Notes under the pieces: model-generated
The model's input: only the letters and a program-made list of their open reading frames with translations
Told to the model about the DNA's origin: nothing
Database searches by the model: none
DNA from: Pegoplata infirma
Taxonomy: Eukaryota; Arthropoda; Insecta; Diptera; Anthomyiidae
DNA length: 64,000 bases
Assembly (NCBI GenBank): GCA_963921195.1
Contig: OY992537.1
Span: 208,447,736 to 208,511,735 of the forward strand
Reading direction: 5' to 3'
Program-made: the position numbers and the translations under genes
Shown here: positions 10,572-23,200 of the stretch, piece after piece
Numbering within the stretch: position 1 is the stretch's first letter
Layout: every line of letters starts with the position of its first letter

Positions 10572-10579
10572 GTGTATAC

Positions 10580-10904
10580 TCTTGAATTTTATGATTTAAC
10601 ATTTTTTTTTCTTGTAAAAATTAAAGTTCTAGTTAATATCTTCAATAATTACAAGAAAAAATCTGAAAATCCGAAAGGCTATTTATTCGGAAGATAATTT
10701 TTACAAAGTATATAAATGGTAAAAGAGTACCCCCGAATTGAGCACAACAATATTAATTTTAATCCGATGATCAAGAGTTTTTATTTTTTCAATTTAATTA
10801 TAATAAAACATTATTTGTATACAAATAATTTTAAATAATGTCAACTTAATCGAGAACTGGTACGAATGGCCGTCAACTCGTTGTAGCGAAATCGAGCTTG
10901 GTTT
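10580..10904. other. Spacer, no gene seen
   Basis: A+T-rich flank of the hAT element leading into the tRNA-like unit. It may include the body of a SINE, but I cannot define its ends. Confidence 0.3.
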
Positions 10905-10975
10905 TTGGTGGGAATCGAACCCACGACCCCCATGATTCATAGGCTAGCATGCTACCAACCGGGTTTATTATGGAT
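10905..10975 (-). pseudogene. tRNA-like sequence, minus strand (likely SINE or tRNA relic)
   Basis: On the minus strand GGTTGGTAGCATG resembles the D-arm/box A. It is followed about 30 bases on by a perfect T-arm, GTGGG-TTCGATT-CCCAC, with a box B of consensus quality (GGTTCGATTCC). A possible 4-5-bp anticodon stem (CCTAT/ATGGG) is present, but the 5' acceptor strand does not pair with the 3' side. It is the best tRNA-like structure in the window and still looks like a pseudogene or SINE head. Confidence 0.55.
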
Positions 10976-10989
10976 TAGCGACAATTATT

Positions 10990-12104
10990 ATGGCCTACTG
11001 TGAGATAACATCCTTTTTTCTTTTTTATTATGTATTTTATGGCAAATATGTTATTTAATTTTAAATTGACAAGTGTCTATGTCATTTTATTTAGTGTTAC
11101 TAAAATTGTTTTTATTTGTAACCCAATTTTAACCCTATTTACTAAATAAGTTACAGTGGTGCTACAGAATACTTTTACAGAATTTATGAGCAATTGAGAT
11201 AAAACATTTAACACGTTTATAAATATATCGTTATGCAGGAAATTTTGGGGTTAAAAAAAATAAAATAAAATAATTTTCTATTTAACCTATCGATTAATAA
11301 AACATTTGCGTCAACAACATTTTACCTGCAGCATGTAGACAGATAGACAAACATACAAAAATAATACTCATGTGATCAAAAGTTCAAGAAAAAAAATTAA
11401 TAGAATCCTTTAACATCTTTACCTTTTTCAACCCTCCCCAAATTATAAAAAAATAAAGGAATGAGAAATAAATTGACATAAATACTTAATGAGCTATTCT
11501 AAGAAACCAAATACATGCATACATTTATTTATAAATATGTGGTAGAAAAGTGACTTACATACATACTCTTGGATTTGTTACTGTGTTTGTAATTATTACA
11601 AAGACGTTTATTTTTTAGTGATATTTTAAAAAAATTTTCATATATGAGGAATTCCACCCCAAATGTCCCGCTACAGAAAAACATGTGTCCCGGAAATTTC
11701 TGAATAGGTTGTTTGGATAGCTCTATATGGAACTAAGAAAATTGCGTTTTTGGTTCTTCTAATTTTCAAAAACTGGGCTTAGAAGGCGTAGTCAAATATT
11801 GGAAAAATGGTCAAATTTGTGGCGAGTTGCCTTGATTAAATATTTATCACATTAAAACGGAATGCACCACAATCTCAAAAATTTTCTTCTTATATAGTTT
11901 TGTATGGGCTATCGATAAATTTTTTTTTTTTTTTTTAAATTTTCCGTTCTGAAATTTTCCATTTTTTAAAAATGTCAATTTATTAAAAATCATGCCGCTT
12001 TTTTTTCTTTTTTCTTTTTTTTTTTTTTAAAGTTTAGATGTTTGTCCATCCACACAAAAAAAATCAGAAACACGTTCTTTGTTTTTTCGAGAAAATCGCA
12101 TTTG
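10990..12104. other. Spacer, no gene seen
   Basis: Unique-looking A+T-rich DNA. From 11640 on, base composition is somewhat less skewed (AATTCCACCCCAAATGTCCC at 11649), suggesting an unrecognised transposon relic. No coding frame worth reporting. Confidence 0.3.
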
Positions 12105-12257
12105 AACTTTAAATTTCATAACAATTTTGTAATTTGCTTGTATTTCTTTGTTTTAACGTTGCGAATGAGTAATATTTATGCAATTAATATTACTCATTCG
12201 CAACGTTAAAGCAAAGAAATACAAGCAAATTACAAAATTGTTATGAAATTTAAAGTT
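12105..12257. repeat. Hairpin with 72-bp arms, one mismatch
   Basis: The arm 12105-12176 is the reverse complement of 12186-12257 with a single mismatch (T/C in the TTTG(T/C)TTTAACG part). The loop is nine bases. The arms contain AACGTTGCGAATGAGTAATA. No target duplication is obvious. Such an almost perfect hairpin implies recent origin, gene conversion between arms, or an assembly/library foldback. Confidence 0.9.
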
Positions 12258-12289
12258 TTTGAAATCTAAAACAATAAAACAAAAAAATA

Positions 12290-12670
12290 AACGCCATATT
12301 GGATCCGCCATTTTGAATTTTGGAAATCTAAATTCAGGGAACCGAGTTTTATTTCAATGCGAAAACCTCGAAAAAATCATCCGCCATATTGGATCCGCCA
12401 TTTTGAATTTTTGAAATCTGAATGAAAATTCGAAATTAGCGTCCCAATATACCCCCTGATAACAAATTTCAAAAAAATCCGATAACTCCTTCATTAGTTT
12501 CCAGCATATCCCGATCGGGGTATCCCGATTCGCGCCGCCATATTGGCTCACTTACCATTGGGTTCAACTTCCGCCACTTAGCTTTCAAAAGTAGAGATCA
12601 TTGGCTAAATTTTAAGCCATAATATAACTCTCTACGACCAATAGAATTTTGGGGGCGGGGGGGTCTCCCG
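12290..12670. repeat. Diverged transposon-like block with repeated CGCCATATTGGATCCGCCAT
   Basis: The 20-mer CGCCATATTGGATCCGCCAT followed by TTTGAATTTT occurs at 12292 and 12381, and a third partial copy GCCGCCATATTGGCTCA is near 12534. The minus-strand frame through it (65 codons) contains KMADPIW-like words that arise from this repeat. Probably a fragment of an unclassified element. Confidence 0.4.
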
Positions 12671-13009
12671 TTGACGTGAAACAGCCCATATATTAAAATT
12701 TCTTTCCCTTCACTCTTTCATAGAACGTGAGACAGTCTTTCAGTTTAACTTAATTTTAGCAAAAATAAAAGTAATTTTACAAGCTTTCTTTGTAAATTTT
12801 ATCGTGTCCAAAAAATTTGTAAATTTACAATTTTATTGGTATAAACCTTATTAGTAAAAATTTTGTAAAAATTACTAGGAATTTTTGTCAAATAGGAGGT
12901 GGCAAACAATAAAAAATTACAAGTTTTTCTTGTAATTTTACAAGGTTTTTTTTTTGAGTGTAGAATATAAATTTAACCCTTGGTAGCGGGGCTTACCAAC
13001 GTTTTTGGA

Positions 13010-13640
13010 AATTAAAAAAAGAAACAAGAAAAATATATGTCTTGCGATGCATCATATTTGTTAATCTTGATGCGTTGAATACGATTAAAATAAAACTTAA
13101 TATCGGTGGAACGGTTTTCGAGATTTTGTCATACAAAATTTTTAAAAAATGAAGAAAAACAAAAAAAAAAATATAGAAAAATCAAGAAATTTAAAAAGAA
13201 TCTCAAAATTTGTTTCCCTTTACGTTTTTATAGAGCTTGAGACAAATTTGCTTTTAAAATTTGTTTGAGCCGAATCCGATAATTTTAACCTATGGCGCCC
13301 AGTGATCAATGTTTTGGACTTTTGAATTTTTCCACAAAAATTTTGTATTTTTGAAAAATTCAAAAATAAAAAAATGTCTTCCAATACATTATTTTAATAT
13401 TTTTGGCATGCTGAATTCGAATGAAGAAAAAATCTGAATTCAGTCTAGCGGATTTTGAGATCTTGCCATTTGAAATTTGTCAAAAAATTTTCAAAAAAAT
13501 CTCAAAATTTGTTTCTGTTGATTATTATTTAGAAATTGAAACTCACTCTTATTTAAGCTCATTTAAACTTAATTTGAGTCAAAATCTTACCTTTTTAACC
13601 CATGGTGCCCTTCGATCACAGTTTAAAGTAAAAAAATTTA
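13010..13640. repeat. Diverged ~310-bp tandem duplication
   Basis: Four landmarks appear in the same order twice: an AATACATTATT/ATGCATCATATT phrase, a GATTTTGTCAT/GATCTTGCCAT phrase, TCTCAAAATTTGTTTC (13201 and 13501), and CCTATGGCGCCCAGTGATCA against CCCATGGTGCCCTTCGATCA (13290 and 13600). Copies are perhaps 65-70% alike by eye. Confidence 0.55.
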
Positions 13641-13699
13641 TTTTCTTAACAGAATTTTCCATTTCTACGCAAGAATTTTTTTCTCTAATTTCCCCACGG

Positions 13700-14154
13700 A
13701 AACGGAAATAACACATAACGACACACATTCATATTTGTTAATAATACTACTTCAAAAAATCTTCTCCTCAAACTGTACGCATTTGTTCCCTTCTTTCTTG
13801 CTGTTGAGTTACATCTAACATTTTTGTTAAGCCAAAAATTATGTTTAATTTAGTTTTTTCCTTTTGTTTTTAATTTTGTCTTAGTGTAGGTTGATTTGGA
13901 GATAATCTAGTCTTACAAACCCAGTTATGGCAATTAATGTGTACTTATTACACTTAGACACGCAGTTAATGGGAGAGTAACAGTAGTTAAGGAAAATATA
14001 AAAAATCTTGTAATTACTTTTGTATTCATGTGATTATATTAAAGGTAGATTTTTGCTTATTACAAAGCAAACTCATAAATGTGTATAATTTGTGGTTAAT
14101 TAACTAAAGGAAGAAGGAAAATACTTTAAAAAGAAAATTTTAAAAAGAAAAGAA
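13700..14154. other. Spacer, no gene seen
   Basis: A+T-rich unique-looking DNA between the duplication and the 35-bp array. No coding pattern. Confidence 0.35.
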
Positions 14155-17100
14155 CTCAAATTCTGAGACTTTTTTTCCAAAAGAAAAAGTTTTAGATTCT
14201 GAGAAATTTTTCTTGTAGAAAAAGTGTCAGATTCTGAGACATTTTTCTTATAGAAAAAGTCTCAGATCCTGAGACATTTTTCTTATAGAAAAAGTCTCAG
14301 ATTCTGAGACATTTTTCTTATAGAAAAAGTCTCAGATTCTGAGACATTTTTCTTATAGAAAAAGTCTCAGATTCTGAGACATTTTTCTTATAGAAAAAGT
14401 CTCAGATTCTGAGACATTTTTCTTATAGAAAAAGTCTCAGATTCTGAGACATTTTTCTTATAGAAAAAGTCTCAGATTCTGAGACATTTTTCTTATAGAA
14501 AAAGTCTCAGATTCTGAGACATTTTTCTTATAGAAAAAGTCTCAGATTCTGAGACATTTTTCTTATAGAAAAAGTCTCAGATTCTGAGACATTTTTCTTA
14601 TAGAAAAAGTCTCAGATTCTGAGACATTTTTCTTATAGAAAAAGTCTCAGATTCTGAGACATTTTTCTTATAGAAAAAGTCTCAGATTCTGAGACATTTT
14701 TCTAATAGAAAAAGTCTCAGATTCTGAGACATTTTTCTTATAGAAAAAGTCTCAGATTCTGAGACATTTTTCTTATAGAAAAAGTCTCAGATTCTGCGAC
14801 ATTTTTCTTATAGAAAAAGTCTCAGATTCTGAGACATTTTTCTTATAGAAAAAGTCTCAGATTCTGAGACATTTTTCTTATAAAAAAAGTCTCAGATTCT
14901 GAGACATTTTTCTTATAGAAAAAGTCTCAGATTCTGAGACATTTTTCTTATAGAAAAAGTCTCAGATTCTGAGACATTTTTCTTATAGAAAAAGTCTCAT
15001 ATTCTGAGACATTTTTCTTATAGAAAAAGTCTCAGATTCTGAGACATTTTTCTTATAGAAAAAGTCTCAGATTCTGAGACATTTTTCTTATAGAAAAAGT
15101 CTCAGATTCTGAGACATTTTTCTTATAGAAAAAGTCTCAGATTCTGAGACATTTTTCTTATAGAAAAAGTCTCAGATTCTGAGACATTTTTCTTATAGAA
15201 AAAGTCTCAGATTCTGAGACATTTTTCTTATAGAAAAAGTCTCAGATTCTGAGACATTTTTCTTATAGAAAAAGTCTCAGATTCTGAGACATTTTTCTTA
15301 TAGAAAAAGTCTCAGATTCTGAGACATTTTTCTTATAGAAAAAGTCTCAGATTCTGAGACATTTTTCTTATAGAAAAAGTCTCAGATTCTGAGACATTTT
15401 TCTTATAGAAAAAGTCTCAGATTCTGAGACATTTTTCTTATAGAAAAAGTCTCAGATTCTGAGACATTTTTCTTATAGAAAAAGTCTCAGATTCTGAGAC
15501 ATTTTTCTTATAGAAAAAGTCTCAGATTCTGAGACATTTTTCTTATAGAAAAAGTCTCAGATTCTGAGACATTTTTCTTATAGAAAAAGTCTCAGATTCT
15601 GAGACATTTTTCTAATAGAAAAAGTCTCAGATTCTGAGACATTTTTCTTATAGAAAAAGTCTCAGATTCTGCGACATTTTTCTTATAGAAAAAGTCTCAG
15701 ATTCTGAGACATTTTTCTTATAGAAAAAGTCTCAGATTCTGAGACATTTTTCTTATAGAAAAAGTCTCAGATTCTGAGACATTTTTCTTATAGAAAAAGT
15801 CTCAGATTCTGAGACATTTTTCTTATAGAAAAAGTCTCAGATTCTGAGACATTTTTCTTATAGAAAAAGTCTCAGATTCTGAGACATTTTTCTTATAGAA
15901 AAAGTCTCAGATTCTGAGACATTTTTCTTATAGAAAAAGTCTCAGATTCTGAGACATTTTTCTTATAGAAAAAGTCTCAGATTCTGAGACATTTTTCTTA
16001 TAGAAAAAGTCTCAGATTCTGAGACATTTTTCTTAAAGAAAAAGTCTCAGATTCTGAGACATTTTTCTTAAAGAAAAAGTCTCAGATTCTGAGACATTTT
16101 TCTTAAAGAAAAAGTCTCAGATTCTGAGACATTTTTCTTAAAGAAAAAGTCTCAGATTCTGAGACATTTTTCTTAAAGAAAAAGTCTCAGATTCTGAGAC
16201 ATTTTTCTTAAAGAAAAAGTCTCAGATTCTGAGACATTTTTCTTAAAGAAAAAGTCTCAGATTCTGAGACATTTTCTTAAAGAAAAAGTCTCAGATTCTG
16301 AGACATTTTTCTTAAAGAAAAAGTCTCAGATTCTGAGACATTTTTCTTAAAGAAAAAGTCTCAGATTCTGAGACATTTTTCTTAAAGAAAAAGTCTCAGA
16401 TTCTGAGACATTTTTCTTAAAGAAAAAGTCTCAGATTCTGAGACATTTTTCTTAAAGAAAAAGTCTCAGATTCTGAGACATTTTTCTTAAAGTAAAAGTC
16501 TCAGATTCTGAGACATTTTTCTTAAAGAAAAAGTCTCAGATTCTGAGACATTTTTCTTAAAGAAAAAGTCTCAGATTCTGAGACATTTTTCTTAAAGAAA
16601 AAGTCTCAGATTCTGAGACATTTTTCTTAAAGAAAAAGTCTCAGATTCTGAAACATTTTTCTTAAAGAAAAAGTCTCAGATTCTGAGACATTTTTCTTAA
16701 AGATAAAGTCTCAGATTCTGAGACATTTTTCTTAAAGAAAAAGTCTCAGATTCTGAGACATTTTTCTTAAAGAAAAAGTCTCAGATTCTGAGACATTTTT
16801 CTTAAAGAAAAAGTCTCAGATTCTGAGACATTTTTCTTAAAGAAAAAGTCTCAGATTCTGAGACATTTTTCTTAAAGAAAAAGTCTCAGATTCTGAGACA
16901 TTTTTCTTAAAGAAAAAGTCTCAGATTCTGAGACATTTTTCTTAAAGAAAAAGTCTCAGATTCTGAGACATTTTTCTTAAAGAAAAAGTCTCAGATTCTG
17001 AGACATTTTTCTTAAAGAAAAAGTCTCAGATTCTGAGACATTTTTCTTAAAGAAAAAGTCTCAGATTCTGAGACATTTTTCTTAAAGAAAAAGTCTCAGA

Positions 17101-17950
17101 TTCTGAGACATTTTTCTTAAAGAAAAAGTCTCAGATTCTGAGACATTTTTCTTAAAGAAAAAGTCCCAGATTCTGAGACATTTTTCTTATAGAAAAAGTC
17201 TCAGATTCTGAGACATTTTTCTTATAGAAAAAGTCTCAGATTCTGAGACATTTTTCTTATAGAAAAAGTCTCAGATTCTGAGACATTTTTCTTATAGAAA
17301 AAGTCTCAGATTCTGAGACATTTTTCTTATAGAAAAAGTCTCAGATTCTGAGACATTTTTCTTATAGAAAAAGTCTCAGATTCTGAGACATTTTTCTTAT
17401 AGAAAAAGTCTCAGATTCTGAGACATTTTTTTTGTAGAAAAAGTCTCAGATTCTGAGACATTTTTCTTATAGAAAAAGTCTCAGATTCTGAGACATTTTT
17501 CTTATAGAAAAAGTCTCAGATTCTGAGACATTTTTCTTATAGAAAAAGTCTCAGATTCTGAGACATTTTTCTTATAGAAAAAGTCTCAGATTCTGAGACA
17601 TTTTTCTTATAGAAAAAGTCTCAGATTCTGAGACATTTTTCTTATAGAAAAATTCTCAGATTCTGAGACATTTTTCTTATAGAAAAAGTCTCAGATTCTG
17701 AGACATTTTTCTTATAGAAAAAGTCTCAGATTCTGAGACATTTTTCTTATAGAAAAAGTCTCAGATTCTGAGACATTTTTCTTATAGAAAAAGTCTCAGA
17801 TTCTGAGACATGTTTCTTATAGAAAAAGTCTCAGATTCTGAGACATTTTTCTTATAGAAAAAGTCTCAGATTCTGAGACATTTTTCTTATAGAAAAGTCT
17901 TAGATTCTGAGACATTTTTCCTATAAAAAGCAGTCTTAGATAAGGAGACA
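14155..17950. repeat. 35-bp satellite array (~107 monomers), two dyads per monomer
   Basis: The monomer is GTCTCAGATTCTGAGAC, then A, then TTTTTCTTATAGAAAAA. Each half is a perfect dyad (8+1+8 and 7+3+7). Most copies are identical; decayed units occur only at both edges (14155-14230 and after 17890). A central block, about 16030-17165 and roughly 32 units, carries TTTTTCTTAAAGAAAAA instead, with the flanks reverting to the TTATAG form. Private variants (TCTAATAG, TCTGCGAC) recur 25-26 units apart, showing block amplification. The 35-bp period is not a multiple of three, so no long frame forms. No spacers, hence not CRISPR. Confidence 0.97.
16030..17165. repeat. Subfamily domain (TTAAAG type) inside the 35-bp array
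   Basis: About 32 consecutive monomers share TTAAAG where the flanking monomers have TTATAG. This makes the second dyad a longer perfect palindrome (TTTTTCTTAAAGAAAAA, 8+1+8). One unit near 16271 lacks one T. The switch back occurs right after a private GTCCCAGATT variant at 17164. Confidence 0.9.
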
Positions 17951-18590
17951 TTTTTTTCTTTTAAAAATTTCCATTCTGACAATTTAAGAAATTTTAAATT
18001 TCTTATAGTCATCAAACTAGATTAATTTCTTAAGAAACATATTTTGAATATAACGATAGCAAAAAAAAAAAACATTTTAATTAATATAATTGTTAGTTTA
18101 ATAAAAACAGTTTTCATACATAAATAAACACATAAACATTCATGCATGATTTACACAGGCACACACAGACATACAAATATAACTCAATAAATATATAAAA
18201 TTAAGTTTTGCTGCAATTAACTATGCACATTCTCATTAAAACTTTGTGCCATTAATAAATGCCACCAGGGATGCTATATAACACGTTCGTTTTAACATAC
18301 CCACACACAGAGAAAAACACACACATACACAAAAAAAATATATTTATATACTTATACAACTAACACTTTTTACACACATTTAAACATACAAACACCTACA
18401 AACATACAAAGATAAGTACGTGTATGCACACCATCACATATGTAAACATTTGTTTGATATTTTATGTTTAAAGTAAAGTAAAAGATCCATAAAAACCATA
18501 CATACACTATGATAAGAAAGTATAGATTTTTTTTTTTTCGATAACTAATTTTTTGAAGAAAATTATTTACTTATAATTCTCTATAGAAAA
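17951..18590. other. A+T/CA-rich spacer
   Basis: Decayed satellite edge followed by CA-rich low-complexity DNA (18290-18420, many ACACACATACAC words). No gene seen. From 18590 the 39-bp satellite begins. Confidence 0.6.
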
Positions 18591-19933
18591 ATCTACTGTT
18601 ATCGATAACACATTTTCTACAACAAATTTTACTGTTATCGATAACACAAAATTTTCTGAACAAAATTCTAGAGTTATCGATAACACAAAATTTTCTAAAA
18701 AAATTTAAGCATTATATATAACACAAAATTTTCTAAAAGAAAATCTTATGTTTTTGATAACACATTACAGAAGAATTTTCGATAAAAAAAAAATCTAGAA
18801 TTTTCTATAGAAAATGATGTGCCATCGTTAACACTAGAATTTTCTATAGAAATTTCGAGTGTTATCGATAACGTAAAATTTTTTATAAAATATTCTTGTT
18901 TACACAATTTTCGGTCGAAAACTCTTCTCTTATCGAAAACATACAATTTGCTCTCGAAAACTCTTCTGTTATCGATAACACACAATTTTATATAGAAAAT
19001 TATATTGTTATTGATAACAAAAAATTTTCTGTGGAAAATTCTAACACAACGATAACACAAAATTTTGTATCGTTTTTCTGTTAAGGATAACACAATTTTT
19101 TTCTGTCATCTATAACACTATTTTTTTTTTTTTTTTGTTATCGATAACACAACATTTGTTATTTTTGTAAATGATAACAAAACATTTTCTATAGACAAAT
19201 TCTTTTGTTATCGATATCACAAATTTTTGTTTTAGATTTTTTTTAATCGATAAGACACAATCTGCTTCACAAGATTTTGTTGTTATTTATAACACAGCCT
19301 TTTCTGTAGACAAATTCTTCTGTTATCGATAACACAAACTTTTGTTCTAACAATAGTACAATTTTCTATACAAAATTTTGTAATATCGATAACAGAAAAT
19401 TTTGTGTGATAGACAACACATTTTTTGTGTTATTTTTTATAAAATTTTGTGTTATCGATTACATCAAAATTTTCCATAAATAAATTGTGTAACAGTAGAC
19501 ATTTTAATAGAAAATTTTGTGTTCTCAAAAACAGAAGAATTTTCTGTAGAAAATTTTGTGTTATCTATTGATATTTTTGTGTTATCGATAAGAAATTTTG
19601 AGTTCTCGATAACAGAAGAATTTTGAAACAAAAGCTTTGTGTTATCGATTAAAAATTTTGTGTTATCGATAACGGAAGTTATTTCTGTAGAAATAAGAAT
19701 TTTTCATAAAAAATAGTGTTGATAACAAACGAATTTTTGATAGAAAATAGTGTAATATCGATAAAATAAAACGTATGTTTGATAAAAAATTGTGTGTTAT
19801 CGATAACAGAAGAACTTTCTTTAGAAAATTTTGTTACTAGTTGTTACTGATAACAAAATTTTGTGTTATCGATGCCACAAAATATTTTATAGGAAATCCT
19901 TCAGATAATTTTCAATAAAAAAATTCTAGTGTT
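18590..19933. repeat. 39-bp TATCGATA satellite, block 1 (diverged)
   Basis: Monomer consensus is GTGTTATCGATAACAC plus an AAAATTTTCTATAGAAAATT dyad and CTA. Copies here are more diverged than in later blocks. Orientation (told by CACAAAA versus CACTAGA/CAGAAGA next to the dyad) is plus until about 19370, then mostly reversed to about 19900, and plus again at the point where the mag-like retrotransposon entered. Frames of 60-115 codons here are repeat-driven. Confidence 0.9.
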
Positions 19934-20103
19934 TGTAGTGTCCGAGACTAATGAAACTCACAGAAGTTAAAGGCAGACTAACTAGTTAAATTTATTATTA
20001 AAAACTCTAAACCTAAACTTAACGGTATTTACTTATAACTAGAGTTAAGGAATAATTGATAACGAGAGAATAATAATACAGGGTATTACGCACAAATGTA
20101 TCA
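19934..20103 (-). repeat. 3' LTR of the mag-like element (170 bp)
   Basis: On the minus strand it starts TGATACATTTGTGCGTAATA and ends CACTACA, i.e. TG...CA. It matches the other LTR base for base by eye. Confidence 0.95.
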
Positions 20104-20113
20104 TTTCCTCCCC
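20104..20113 (-). promoter_or_regulatory. Polypurine tract of the mag-like element
   Basis: GGGGAGGAAA on the minus strand directly abuts the 3' LTR. This is the position and composition expected for the plus-strand DNA primer in reverse transcription. Confidence 0.85.
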
Positions 20114-20279
20114 AATATAATGAGTGATTATAAACATATAAGTAATAATACAAAAATATTAACAAAAGGTTGTGTAACAAAATAATTCGACACATAAACA
20201 AATAATTCAATTATATACAATAATTAACATAAATCACAATCGATGTATAAATTTACTAAAAAATTACAAGATACTATAA

Positions 20280-23200
20280 TTACACATTTTCTTCTTTAAC
20301 ATTATTTTTCATCTTAATTCTTTCTGAACGTCTAATTTCGGTTACACAAGGTATATCTAAACTTTCATCTCTTTTACAATACGTCATATTATTTTTATTT
20401 ACTTTAACAACTCTTCCAAAAAACTTCTTTAATTGATTAATATGAGCAACTCTCTTTTTCCCATTTATATCAATATAATATCTCACTTTACTTAGCCTTT
20501 TTACAATTTTTGCATGTATCCATTTACAATAATTATTTAAAATATTTCTGTATAATACAATTTCGTTTTTCTCATATTCCAAAATTTTAATATTTTGACA
20601 TTTTGTTTCTTTCCTTATATTCTTTACAATTTGATTATTCTCTTTACAATTTATTTTATTATTTATTTCATTTGTACTATTTTTGGAATTTAATTTGTCT
20701 AGCAATGTTTTCGGTTTATAACAAAATATTAAATTTGACGGTGAGGTCCCAGTAACTGTTGTTGGTGTGGTTCTGTATTTTAACAAAAAGTTGTTTATTT
20801 TAAATTCCCACGATTTATGTCTATATTTTGGATCTAGTAAATATTTTTTCAAACTGCTTTTTAATGTTTGTACGGCTCTTTCTGCACTTCCGTTGCTCTG
20901 TGGGTGATATGGAGGCGATTTTAGGCATTCAATGCCATTATTTTCGCAAAAAGTAATGAATTCCTTTGATCCAAAAGGCGGTCCGTTGTCCGTAACAATT
21001 TGTCTAGGTAATCCAAATATTGAAAAAAATGATCTTAACGCTTCTATTAGAATGATTGCGGTAGTTGTTTTTAAAACTTTCGCATCTATCCATTTTGAAA
21101 ATGTGTCAACTATTACTAAAATAGTTACCTTTTCAATTTTGCAAAAATCTAAATGAATTCTTTCGAATGGGTACTTTGGGTCTGGCCAAGTTGTAAGTAT
21201 GGGCTTTGGTACGTTTTGATTTGAACTACATATACTACAAGATTTTACATATTTTTCTACGTCATTATCAATACCCATCCACCATACATAAGTTCTTGCT
21301 AAAGCCTTCATTCTTACAATTCCTATGTGACTATTGTGCAATAACTCGAGAACTTTATTTTGTAAAGATTCTGGTATTACTAGTCTATCACCATAGTACA
21401 AACATTCATTTTCTGTACCAAATGATATTCGTTTATCATAATATTTTCTCAAATTTTCGGGAATATTTTTGGGCCATCCATTCATAACAAACTTATACAC
21501 TTGACTGAGGGCATAATCGTTTTGTAATTCTTGCCTTACATTATTTGTATCAATTGGTAATTCGCTTACCAAATTAAAAATATTAATACTATCATGTTCT
21601 TCTTCTGTTTCTTCGGATAATGGCAACCTAGAAAGAGCATCTGCATGACACATTTTGGATCCCTTTTTATATCGAATAGTATAATTATATGAAGAGAGGA
21701 AAATTGACCATCTCTGTAACCTATTTGAAGTAACTGAGGGTAAATTTTTTTTCTCAGAAAATATTTCTCGTAATGGTTGATGATCACTCTCAATTACAAA
21801 CGATAATCCATAAATATATTTGTGAAATTTACGTATTGCAAAAACAATAGCAAGAGCTTCTTTATGTAGTTGTGAGTAATTTTGTTCAGCTGTTTTTAAA
21901 GTGCTTGAAACAAACATTACAGGGTGTTCTTTGCCATTTATTATGTGGGATAATATACCACCAACGCCATAAGGACTAGCATCGCAAGAAATTATGATTG
22001 GTTTTGAGGGGTCGTAATGGGTTAACACATGTATGTCTGTCAATAATGTTTTACTTGCCTCAAAGCAAGCCTGATGTTTATCAGACCATACCCATTTGGC
22101 GTTATTTTTAGTAAGGTCGTGCAATAAATGCAATTTAGATGATAAATTTGGGATACAATGGTTGTAGTAATTTATCATACCAAGATATGACCGTAACTGA
22201 CCTTTATTTGTTGGTGATGGAGCATTTATCACCGCTTGAATTTTTGAGCTAGATGGTACAATACCACGATTATTTATTGTATAACCTAAATATTCAATCT
22301 CTTGCTCAAAAAACTTACATTTGTCAAAATTTACTTTGACATTGAATTCTAGCAATTTATTTAGCGTATTTTTCAAATTTATTTCACACTCTTCAAAATC
22401 TTTTCCACCAATCAGTATGTCATCAAAATAGACCAATGTTTTATCTAACCCCTTTAAAATTTCACAAATAATTTTTGAAAATAACTGTGGGGCTGTTTTT
22501 AACCCATAAATAAGACGGGTATATTGAAATAACCCACGATGTGTGTTTATGGTTAAAAGCTCTCGCGAACGATCTGTAACCCCTACCTGAAGGTATGCAC
22601 CTGTTAAATCTAATTTACAAAAGAAATTCCAACCAGCTAAACCAGCGAGAATATCATCAACACGAGGAATCACATAATGTTCCATTTCGACAAAACGATT
22701 AACCGTCCTACGACAATCAACACAAATTCTAATAGACCCATCTCCTTTGTTTGCGATTACAATTGGACTCGCCCATCTACTTCTACTTACAGGAATTAAA
22801 ACACCGTCATTAACCATTTTATCTAATTCGATTTCCACGTTTTTTCTTAACCCGTAAGGTACAGAATACGCTTTAGAAAATATTGGATACGAATCTTCTT
22901 TCAAGGTTATCTCTGCCGTATATTCTTTTATTGTAGACAAATGGGATTTTGAAAATAAGGTTTTATATTTGTCGAAATTAAAATTTATTGGTGAATTAAT
23001 ATTTTTTATTTCACAAACTAAATTGCGCCAATTTGGTACAAACGTATCTAACCAGTTTCTTCCCAACAAGGGTGTGAACTTTTCACCCGAATTAAGAACC
23101 AACAATTTAACATTTTGTTTGATTTTATTATACTCGGCGTTAACATATACAGAACCAACAACATTTACACGTTCACCTGTAACCACTTTAAGAGAGTTAT

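Noticed and set aside
10905..10975. Functional tRNA gene
   Set aside because: Good T-arm and box B, but no 7-bp acceptor stem and a poor anticodon arm.
12354..12551. 65-codon frame with KMADPIW-like words
   Set aside because: It is generated by the repeated CGCCATATTGGATCCGCCAT block of an unclassified repeat; no domain or splice context.
14155..17950. CRISPR-like look of regularly spaced palindromic 35-bp repeats
   Set aside because: There are no unique spacers; the entire monomer is repeated. It is a eukaryotic satellite in a fly-like genome.
18746..19093. 115-codon minus-strand frame
   Set aside because: Entirely composed of satellite block 1 monomers.
20019..20210. 63-codon frame downstream of the mag-like gag-pol as an env
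   Set aside because: It overlaps the 3' LTR and is repeated in part at the 5' LTR; too short and without features.
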